From GCA-2686265 sp036010965 (GTDB lineage: Bacteria; Planctomycetota; UBA1135; GCA-002686595), in NCBI GenBank assembly GCA_036010965.1, contig DASCMO010000186.1, positions 1 through 8,512 on the forward strand: a DNA stretch of 8,512 bases. Reading direction: 5' to 3'. Position 1 is the stretch's first letter, and each line of letters begins with the position of its first letter. A model generated the notes under the pieces. It worked only from the letters and a program-made list of their open reading frames with translations, ran no database searches and was not told where the DNA came from. Below are positions 1 to 5,509 of the stretch, piece by piece. Made by a program: the position numbers and the translations under genes.

Positions 1-554
1 AGCCCGCGCCCTCCCTCCGCTGCGCCGATCAGAGGCTGGACGCCAGCGTCCGACCCGGGCTCGCTACAGGCCTCGATCACCTGCCAGCAGTAGACCGCGT
101 CGGCCAGAGCGCGGTGGCGCGGCCCGTCTTCCAGGCCGAGCAGCTCGACCAGCGTGCCGAGCTTGTGATCGGGCGCGTCGGGGAGCGCCTTGCGCGCCAG
201 GATCAGGGAGTCGATGAAGGCTCCGGGCGGCGGCACGAGCTGCCAGCGCGCGTACTCGTAGGCCAGGACCCGGGCGTCGAACGGCGCGTTGTGGGCCGCC
301 ATCCAGGACTCTCCCGTCCAGGCGGCGAACTCGCCGAGGACCTCGGCCGGCGTGGGCGCGTCGCGCACGTCGTCTTCCTCGATCCCGTGGATCGCCGTGG
401 CGTCGGGGTCGATCTCGACCTCCGGGCAGACCAGGCTCTCGAACTGGTCCACGATCTCGCCGTCCTGGACTCGCACGGCGCCCAGCTCCAGCAGGTGCGG
501 CGCAACCCGGAGGTTTGCGGTCTCCGTGTCGAGGATTACGATCGGTTCACTCAT
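1..554 (-). CDS. DEDDh 3'-5' exonuclease, DnaQ (Pol III epsilon)-like, 3' end cut by the window
   Basis: Predicted Mg2+-dependent 3'-5' exonuclease acting on DNA or RNA ends. The gene starts with ATG at 554 and stays open for 184 codons to the window edge, so its stop codon is not seen. All five catalytic DEDDh residues are visible: DTET gives D9 and E11 (Exo I), HNAPFD gives D93 (Exo II), and HRALAD gives H147 and D152 (Exo III). The ATAIHGIEEDDV stretch at 52-63 is the usual loop of DnaQ-family proofreading exonucleases. The nuclease domain is complete by about residue 165; the visible tail after it is low in complexity, so the protein is probably a small stand-alone exonuclease. No clear Shine-Dalgarno precedes the ATG. 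It lies 93 bases downstream of the kinase on the same strand and could be co-transcribed, but nothing shows a functional link. Whether it is the replicative epsilon subunit or a DnaQ-like paralogue cannot be decided; the short, diverged sequence favours a paralogue. Confidence 0.9.
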   Translation of the reverse strand, partial: MSEPIVILDTETANLRVAPHLLELGAVRVQDGEIVDQFESLVCPEVEIDPDATAIHGIEEDDVRDAPTPAEVLGEFAAWTGESWMAAHNAPFDARVLAYEYARWQLVPPPGAFIDSLILARKALPDAPDHKLGTLVELLGLEDGPRHRALADAVYCWQVIEACSEPGSDAGVQPLIGAAEGGRG

Positions 555-590
555 GGTCGGCAGGCGATGGCCAGCCCGGCATGGTACCCA

Positions 591-624
591 CGGTCAGCGT
601 CGGCGACAACGAATGCGGTCAGCG
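591..624. repeat. Pair of 9-bp direct repeats in the kinase-exonuclease gap
   Basis: The sequence CGGTCAGCG occurs at 591-599 and again at 616-624, with start points 25 bases apart. Both copies lie in the 93-bp gap between the kinase stop and the exonuclease start. A protein-binding site is possible, but two 9-mers in GC-rich DNA may be chance. Confidence 0.25.
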
Positions 625-647
625 ATCCGTGCGATAGCCAGGGGCGC

Positions 648-2822
648 TCAGCCGACGAGGGCCTCGAACTCCGGTGACCCCCGCAGGATCTCCAGGTCGG
701 TGTTGTTGCGCAGTTCGCTGCGGATGTAGAAGCCGCGTGCGTGCGCCTTGCCCAGCTGGTCGATGGCCTCGGACACGTTCCCGATGACCGCGAGCACGCA
801 CCCGGCATGGTAGCTCGTGTAGCCGTCCTTCGGAGAGATCTCAAGGGCGGCCTCGACTTCCCGCCGGGCCTTTGCATGGGATCCGATGCGCCCCAGCAGC
901 AGGGCCATGTGCAGGCGCGCTTCCTGGTTGTCCGGGTTCTTCTCGATCTCCTCCCGTGCCTCCGCGATCCCTCGCTCCGCCAGCGCCTCGACGTCCTCGT
1001 GGTGCTCGAGTCGCCTCAAGACGGTGTAGAGGTGGTCGAAGGAGCCGATGTGGCTCGGCTTCAGCTTGACCGCCCGCTGCAGGAGGGGCTCGGCGTTCTC
1101 GAAATTCCCCTCGCGGGCCAGGACGGCGCCCAGGAGGCGATGCGCGAGCCACTCGGTCTCGTCGCTCTGGATGGCGACCCGGTACTCGCGCTCGGCGTCG
1201 GTGGAGTGGCCGCTCAGGTGGTAGGCGAAGCCCAGGGAGGTGTGGGCCTCGGCGCAGTGGGGCTCGAGTGCCAGGGCGTGCCGCGAATGCTCGCGAGCTT
1301 CGGCGAGGAAGCCGGAGTCGCCGTCCCAGTAGAGGTACTTGCGTACCATCGCCTCGGAGAGACCGGCGTGCGCCTTGGCGCAATAACGGTCGGCTGTGAT
1401 CGCGGACCGGAAGCCGTAGATCGCGGACATCAGGTGCTTGGTCGTGCCGCGCAGGAGCTGGTCGTGGGCCCTGCGGGCGAGAGCGAGGGCCTTGCCCCCA
1501 TCCCTGCGGCTGCCCTTGCTGGGGGTCAGGGAGAAATCGGTCAGGCGCTTCTTCACGCGCCGCACCGCCGTGCGCACCAGGTTCGCCTGCAGGGACCATT
1601 CGTTGGGGTCCGAGCCCTCGACCAGGTCGCTGGTGCTCTCGCGCGAGGCGTGTGCGTCTGCATGGGGGGAGCAGCGCTCCAGATTCAACACCAGCTTGCC
1701 GTGGGACTCGTGGACCTCAAGCGTGGTTCGCAGCACATAGTCGAAGCGCTCTCCCTCGCTGATGACGTCGTTCTCGCGCAGGGCGACATCGACTCCCTTG
1801 ATGCGTGTCAGCTCCGATGCGAGGTCCTTGCGGAGACTTCCGGCGATCACGGCGCAATCCCGCTCGCTCGCTCCGCAGGAAATGGGCGGGATCAGGAGCC
1901 GGGCCTCCAGGCTCTCGGACTCCGTTCCAGAACTGCGCGCCGTCGCATTCACGGATCGGATCGCATTGCGCGCCTCCTTGCCGTCGGTGAAGCGGTCCTC
2001 CGGAAGGGGTTTCAGGCAGCGCAGGATGAACTCCTCCAAATGGGCCGGGAAGCCCTGGCGGATGTGCGAGGGACGCCGCGGGTTCCCGTCGAGGATCCCC
2101 ATGCAGACCTCGGGGAAGCTCTTGCCGGGGAACGGCAGCGCGCCCGTCATCACGTGGTAGAGCACCGATCCGAGGGAGAAGATGTCGGAGGCGGCGTTCA
2201 ATTCGTCGCCACGCACCTGCTCGGGCGACATGTAGAGCACGGTCCCGACCAGCATTCCGTGCTGGGTTATCGAGGACTCGTCCGACGCCCGGGCGATGCC
2301 GAAGTCGAGCAACTTCACCTTCCCGTCGTCGAGCAACATGATGTTGCCGGGCTTCAGGTCGCGGTGGATGATCCCGTCCGCGTGTACTCCCTCAAGGGCC
2401 TCGGTGATCTGCTCCGCGATGCTCCGGCACTCTTCGTAGCCGAGTATCTGGTCCTTCAAGACCTTGTCCAGGGTGCGTCCGGGCAAGTACTCCATCACGA
2501 TGAAGGAGGTCCCCTGGTCCTTCCCGTACTCGTAGATGGTCGCGATGTTCTCGTGGCGGAGCCCGCTGGCGTGGATCGCCTCGCGGTGGAAGCGCTCGTC
2601 CGCGGCCGGGTCGATCTCGGCGTGGGCACGCAGGATCTTCAGGGCCACCGTGCGTCCGAGGTCGATGTCCTTGGCCTTGTAGACCTCACTGAGGGGGCCT
2701 TCCCCGAGCCGGTCCCGCTCGGGGTCGAATTCGAAATGTGCGAATCGCATCGGGGACTGGGGATCCCGTGCGGCCGTTCTCCGACCGTCACTTGCCTTCC
2801 ATTCTACCGGTTCGCTAGCCAT
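648..2822 (-). CDS. Soluble Ser/Thr protein kinase with TolB/FlgO-like middle domain and C-terminal TPR repeats
   Basis: Eukaryotic-type (Hanks) Ser/Thr kinase of 724 residues. Kinase domain, about 36-290: glycine loop LGEGPLSEVY at 39-48 (third glycine replaced by Ser45), ATP-binding Lys62 in VALK, helix-C Glu81, catalytic HRDLKPGN at 153-160, DFG at 173-175, and SPE at 199-201 closing an activation loop with Thr186 and Thr194. All catalytic residues are present, so it should be active. Residues about 308-430 resemble the TolB/FlgO-like domain found in TPR-bearing signalling proteins (RKDLASELTRIKGVDV, then FDYVLRTTLEVH). Residues about 440-705 form several TPR-type helical pairs, for example from 522, 558, 634 and 671, a protein-binding scaffold. 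The C-terminal NNTDLEILRGSPEFEALVG is typical of this class. No membrane segment is visible, so it is probably cytosolic, unlike many kinases that carry one after the catalytic domain. Substrates are unknown. The start is uncertain: ATG at 2750 (Met25) gives the short N-terminus usual for the family, and neither ATG has a good Shine-Dalgarno. Confidence 0.92.
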   Translation of the reverse strand: MASEPVEWKASDGRRTAARDPQSPMRFAHFEFDPERDRLGEGPLSEVYKAKDIDLGRTVALKILRAHAEIDPAADERFHREAIHASGLRHENIATIYEYGKDQGTSFIVMEYLPGRTLDKVLKDQILGYEECRSIAEQITEALEGVHADGIIHRDLKPGNIMLLDDGKVKLLDFGIARASDESSITQHGMLVGTVLYMSPEQVRGDELNAASDIFSLGSVLYHVMTGALPFPGKSFPEVCMGILDGNPRRPSHIRQGFPAHLEEFILRCLKPLPEDRFTDGKEARNAIRSVNATARSSGTESESLEARLLIPPISCGASERDCAVIAGSLRKDLASELTRIKGVDVALRENDVISEGERFDYVLRTTLEVHESHGKLVLNLERCSPHADAHASRESTSDLVEGSDPNEWSLQANLVRTAVRRVKKRLTDFSLTPSKGSRRDGGKALALARRAHDQLLRGTTKHLMSAIYGFRSAITADRYCAKAHAGLSEAMVRKYLYWDGDSGFLAEAREHSRHALALEPHCAEAHTSLGFAYHLSGHSTDAEREYRVAIQSDETEWLAHRLLGAVLAREGNFENAEPLLQRAVKLKPSHIGSFDHLYTVLRRLEHHEDVEALAERGIAEAREEIEKNPDNQEARLHMALLLGRIGSHAKARREVEAALEISPKDGYTSYHAGCVLAVIGNVSEAIDQLGKAHARGFYIRSELRNNTDLEILRGSPEFEALVG

Positions 2823-2826
2823 CTGC

Positions 2827-2844
2827 GGGGGGGCGGGCGGGCGG
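2827..2844 (+). promoter_or_regulatory. G-quadruplex-forming motif directly upstream of the kinase start
   Basis: The plus strand reads G7-C-G3-C-G3-C-G2. This contains four runs of three Gs (2827-2829, 2831-2833, 2835-2837, 2839-2841) separated by single-base loops, the most stable class of intramolecular quadruplex motif. It lies 5 to 19 bases before the annotated kinase ATG, on the strand that is template for the kinase. The kinase mRNA would therefore be C-rich here and has no Shine-Dalgarno. A role in transcription is inference. Confidence 0.55.
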
Positions 2845-2862
2845 TCTCCGAGGGAGGCCGCC
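2840..2862. promoter_or_regulatory. Strong inverted repeat upstream of the kinase gene
   Basis: Arms GGCGGTCTCC (2840-2849) and GGAGGCCGCC (2853-2862) pair over 10 bp with a 3-base GAG loop. The one imperfect pair is T2845 with G2857. In the kinase transcript the hairpin would end about 17 bases before the ATG. No T tract follows on either strand, so it is not a standard intrinsic terminator. It may be an operator dyad or a leader RNA hairpin. It abuts the quadruplex motif. Confidence 0.5.
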
Positions 2863-2934
2863 TGCTGCGATCTCCTAGGTCACCGCGGGAAGCGTGTTAC
2901 GGCTGATTTCTTCGCTCCGGTCGGGGCGGGCCCG

Positions 2935-2962
2935 GGAATCGGGGCCACGGTCGCACGATTCC
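2935..2962 (-). terminator. Possible weak terminator hairpin after the cytochrome gene
   Basis: GGAATCG (2935-2941) and CGATTCC (2956-2962) form a perfect 7-bp stem with a 14-base loop. The hairpin begins 15 bases beyond the cytochrome stop codon. No T run follows on the minus strand, so termination activity is doubtful. Confidence 0.25.
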
Positions 2963-2977
2963 GCCGCCGGCCTGAAC

Positions 2978-3856
2978 TCAGGGCAGCAGGTGGTCGAGGC
3001 CGTGGATCAAGGAGCCGCCGAAGAAGCCCGTGGCCGCGACCGCCAGGGCGCAGACGCACAGGACCGTGCGCGTCAATCCGTCGGGGCGCGCCGCGCCGGA
3101 GCGCAGGCCGCGCTCGAGGAGCCAGGCCAGGGCGAGGGCCAGCAGTGCGGTGGCGACCCCAAGCCAGCGGTGGGTCGTGAGCATCCAGCTCGCGCGCACG
3201 TCGAGGGCGTTGATCCAACCCAGGGCGGCGGCCGCCACGGCGCTCGCCGCGCCGACGTGCACGCAAAACCGCGCGGAGCTGCGGGCTCCGAGGGCGAGTG
3301 CGAGGACCGCGACCAGCAGCAGGGCGATAGGGAAGTGGGCGACCATCGGGTGTAGCCGACCCACCCAGGATCGCCCGCGCTCCCAGGGCGACGGGGCCGC
3401 GGGCGATTCGGCGGCGTCCTCCTCGCCGCCGTCCTCGGCCGCGGGCAGGGGGGCGCCGATATCGATCCACCAGCGGATCAGGGCCAGCTCGTCCAGGCTC
3501 ATGGGCCCCGCTTCGGAGTCCACGGGCGGCATGCGGATGTCCGGATCGGGGTCGGTCAGGCTCACCCAGAGGGAGATGTCGGCCAGGTCGTCGCTCTCGG
3601 CGTAGTCCTCGATTTCCACCCAGTCGGGCACCCACTGCTCGTGGTCGCGTACGTCCTCGATCCAGTTGCGCGCCTTCTTGTTGCCCGGGCCGGGGGAGTG
3701 GCATTCGACGCAGCGCTCCACCATCAGCTCGGTGGCGCGCTCGGCGAGGTCGTCGGTCTCGTCGGCGGCGGCGACGAGGGCGAGGGAAGCGAAGAGGGTT
3801 GCGATCACGGGCGGCGAGGGGCGGGGATTGGCTGAGAGAGCGATGCGAGGGGCCAT
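2978..3856 (-). CDS. Exported c-type cytochrome domain fused to a DUF2231-like four-helix membrane domain
   Basis: A 292-residue membrane redox protein. Residues 1-31 form a signal peptide (hydrophobic core about 17-30, AAA before Asp32), placing the next part in the periplasm. The haem c motif CVECH is at 49-53 and a likely sixth ligand is Met109 in RMPP. The segment SLDELALIRWWIDIGAP (120-136) is the closing helix typical of planctomycete-type cytochrome domains (PSCyt1 family). After an acidic, proline-rich linker (140-160) comes a DUF2231-like domain starting LHPMVAHFPIALLL at 168, with four hydrophobic helices (about 174-191, 198-218, 230-247, 263-283). Histidines 169, 174, 200, 229, 285 and 289 lie in or near the helices and could hold haem b or a quinone site; that is inference. 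The start was chosen because the signal peptide begins there; upstream in-frame codons would run antisense through pntAA. It is divergent from the pnt operon across 154 bases. Its electron partner is not in the window. Confidence 0.87.
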   Translation of the reverse strand: MAPRIALSANPRPSPPVIATLFASLALVAAADETDDLAERATELMVERCVECHSPGPGNKKARNWIEDVRDHEQWVPDWVEIEDYAESDDLADISLWVSLTDPDPDIRMPPVDSEAGPMSLDELALIRWWIDIGAPLPAAEDGGEEDAAESPAAPSPWERGRSWVGRLHPMVAHFPIALLLVAVLALALGARSSARFCVHVGAASAVAAAALGWINALDVRASWMLTTHRWLGVATALLALALAWLLERGLRSGAARPDGLTRTVLCVCALAVAATGFFGGSLIHGLDHLLP

Positions 3857-3902
3857 CCTGGCAGAACCGATGGCGGGCCGCACGCTTCGCCTGAGCTTGC
3901 GC

Positions 3903-3908
3903 CATAAT
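3903..3908 (+). promoter_or_regulatory. Candidate -10 box in the divergent cytochrome/pnt intergenic region
   Basis: CATAAT at 3903-3908 matches five of six bases of the sigma-70 -10 consensus and is the only AT-rich spot in the 154-bp gap between the two divergent genes. It would give a pntAA leader of roughly 95 bases. No good -35 box is seen at the right spacing. The reverse strand reads CATTAT here (four of six), so the site could also serve the cytochrome gene. Assigned by eye only. Confidence 0.35.
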
Positions 3909-3976
3909 GCGAGGGTGCGAGTTCGGTGCGCGGGCGGGTCCCATCTCCTCGGGCGAACTGCTAGGCTCCTGTCCGT

Positions 3977-3994
3977 GGGGCGCCAGCGCGCCCC
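3977..3994 (+). promoter_or_regulatory. GC-rich leader hairpin just before pntAA
   Basis: GGGGCGC (3977-3983) and GCGCCCC (3988-3994) form a perfect 7-bp stem with a CAGC loop. The hairpin ends 16 bases before the pntAA ATG. No Shine-Dalgarno lies between it and the start. It could affect translation or mRNA stability, or be a DNA-binding dyad. Confidence 0.45.
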
Positions 3995-4010
3995 GAACAT
4001 CACAGCGTTG

Positions 4011-5195
4011 ATGCAGGTCTTCATCCCCAAGGAGAGTCTTCCGGGCGAGGCGCGCGTGGCCGCGACGCCGGAAACCGTGGCGCGCCTCGTGAAGCGTGGC
4101 GTGAAGGTCGTAGTGCAGGCCGGAGCCGGGGAGCGCGCGTTCTTCAACGACGAGGCCTACCGGACCGCGGGGGCCGAGGTCGTCGACGCTCCAGCGCCGA
4201 CTGCAGCGGCCCTGGTGGCGCGCGTCCAGCCGCCTTCTGAGGAGGAGATCCAGGCCCTGCACGAGGGCAGCGTGCTCGTGAGCCACATCTTCGCGACCGC
4301 CGCCCGCGCTCGGGCGGAGCAGATCGCGGCGCGCGGGGTGACGACCTTCGCCATGGAGCTCATTCCGCGCACCAGCCGCGCCCAGACCATGGACGCCCTC
4401 AGTTCCCAGGCCACGGTGGCGGGCTACAAGGCGGTCATCCTGGCGGCCGCTCACCTCGACAAGCTTTGCCCGCTGTTGATGACCGCCGCCGGAACGGTCA
4501 AGCCCGCCCGCGCAGTCATCTTCGGCGCCGGCGTCGCCGGCCTGCAGGCCATCGCGACCGCCCGCCGCCTGGGGTGCGTGGTCGAGGCGACCGACATCCG
4601 CGCGGCTGCCAAGGAGCAGGTCGAGAGCTTGGGCGCGCGCTTCATCGACGTGCCCGGTGCAGAGGACATGGAAGACGAGCGCGGCTACGCGCGCGAGGCC
4701 GACGAGGAGTTCTTGCAGCGCCAGCGCGAGGAGGTCGCGCGGCGCGTCGAGGGAGCGGACATCGTGATCACGACCGCGCAGATCCCCGGGCGGCCCGCGC
4801 CGCGGCTCGTGGGGGAGGCCCTCGTGCGCTCGATGCGCCCCGGCAGCGTGATCGTGGACCTGGCGGTAGAGAGCGGCGGAAACTGCGAGCTCTCGGTCCC
4901 CGGCGAGATCGTCGAGCGCTTTGGCGTGAAGGTCATCGGCCTGCGGAACCTGCCGGCGGGCGTTCCCCGCGACGCGAGCCTGCTCTACGCCAAGAACGTC
5001 TTTGCCCTGCTCGGGCTGATGTTCGACGGCGAGGGCGCTTTCGCCCTGGACCTCGAAGACGACATCCTGGCCGGGTGTCTCCTGACGCGCGGCGGCGAGA
5101 TCGTTCACGCCCCGACCTTGGAGCAACTCGCGGCGGGGGCGGGGCGTGACGCTCATCTCGCTCTTCACCCTGCCCGTCGGAGCCCTCTTCGGTGA
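4011..5195 (+). CDS. pntAA: NAD(P)+ transhydrogenase (Re/Si-specific), alpha-1 subunit, NAD(H)-binding
   Basis: Soluble domain I of the proton-pumping nicotinamide nucleotide transhydrogenase. It binds NAD(H) on the cytoplasmic face and passes hydride to NADP+ bound by PntB. The 394-residue protein shows the family order: N-terminal MQVFIPKES and GEARVAATP, the RTSRAQTMDALSSQ loop (121-133) corresponding to the RQD hydride-transfer loop, AAGTVKPARAVIFGAGVAG ending at Gly177 with the GxGxxG Rossmann motif at 172-177, TDIRAAAKEQVESLGA just after it, and LAVESGGNCELS further on. Length is close to the roughly 380-residue stand-alone alpha-1 subunits of split transhydrogenases. ATG at 4011 gives the standard N-terminus; there is no obvious Shine-Dalgarno and a hairpin lies just upstream. 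The last 16 codons overlap the start of pntAB in another frame, so the arginine-rich tail AGAGRDAHLALHPARRSPLR is probably not conserved. First gene of the pntAA-pntAB-pntB operon. Confidence 0.96.
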   Translation: MQVFIPKESLPGEARVAATPETVARLVKRGVKVVVQAGAGERAFFNDEAYRTAGAEVVDAPAPTAAALVARVQPPSEEEIQALHEGSVLVSHIFATAARARAEQIAARGVTTFAMELIPRTSRAQTMDALSSQATVAGYKAVILAAAHLDKLCPLLMTAAGTVKPARAVIFGAGVAGLQAIATARRLGCVVEATDIRAAAKEQVESLGARFIDVPGAEDMEDERGYAREADEEFLQRQREEVARRVEGADIVITTAQIPGRPAPRLVGEALVRSMRPGSVIVDLAVESGGNCELSVPGEIVERFGVKVIGLRNLPAGVPRDASLLYAKNVFALLGLMFDGEGAFALDLEDDILAGCLLTRGGEIVHAPTLEQLAAGAGRDAHLALHPARRSPLR

Positions 5196-5505
5196 GGGGA
5201 CCGGTGGCTTCCTGATCGTCGGCCTGTGGGTCTTCCTGCTGGCGATCTTCGTCGGCATCGAGCTGATCACCAAGGTCCCGCCGACCCTCCACACGCCCTT
5301 GATGTCGGGAGCCAACGCGATCAGCGGCATCACCCTCGTGGGCGCTCTCTCCTGCGCCGCGGCGGAGTTTCCGCAGGCGGGCCGCGTCCTCGGCTTTCTG
5401 GCCATCACTCTCGCCACGATCAACGTCGTCGGCGGCTTCCTCGTCACCGACCGCATGCTCGGCATGTTCGGCTCCGCCGGGCGCGGCAAGAAGAGCGGCG
5501 ACTGA
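5146..5505 (+). CDS. pntAB: NAD(P)+ transhydrogenase, alpha-2 membrane subunit
   Basis: Small membrane subunit (119 residues) that forms part of the proton channel of transhydrogenase domain II with PntB. Three membrane helices are visible, about 22-41, 58-72 and 79-101. The signature VPPTLHTPLMSGANAISG at 44-61 is the conserved helix-2 to helix-3 connection of this family. The chosen start is GTG at 5146, preceded by the G-rich GGGGGCGGGG that can act as a ribosome binding site. It overlaps pntAA by 50 bases in the +1 frame, which suggests coupled translation. The N-terminus is about 15 residues longer than I would expect, so a later non-ATG start is possible. Ser60 is at the place where I recall a proton-channel histidine in transhydrogenases of the Thermus type (see findings). 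Stop at 5503-5505, four bases before pntB. Confidence 0.92.
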   Translation: MTLISLFTLPVGALFGEGTGGFLIVGLWVFLLAIFVGIELITKVPPTLHTPLMSGANAISGITLVGALSCAAAEFPQAGRVLGFLAITLATINVVGGFLVTDRMLGMFGSAGRGKKSGD

Positions 5506-5509
5506 GCCG

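Noticed and set aside
741..2906. Plus-strand open frame of 721 codons opposite the kinase gene
   Set aside because: It is the antisense shadow of a convincing kinase gene in GC-rich DNA, where stop codons are rare in all frames. Its sequence shows no recognisable domain.
3666..4010. Upstream extension of pntAA
   Set aside because: The frame is open, but the family N-terminus begins at 4011 and the extension would overlap the divergent cytochrome gene.
3857..4147. N-terminal extension of the cytochrome protein to an upstream start
   Set aside because: The added 97 residues would run antisense into pntAA and precede a normal signal peptide, which should be at the N-terminus.
2880..5489. Minus-strand open frame of 869 codons across the cytochrome and pntAA/pntAB region
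   Set aside because: It overlaps pntAA and pntAB in antisense and the cytochrome in another frame, all of which have clear family motifs. Its product is low-complexity Arg/Gly/Ala-rich.
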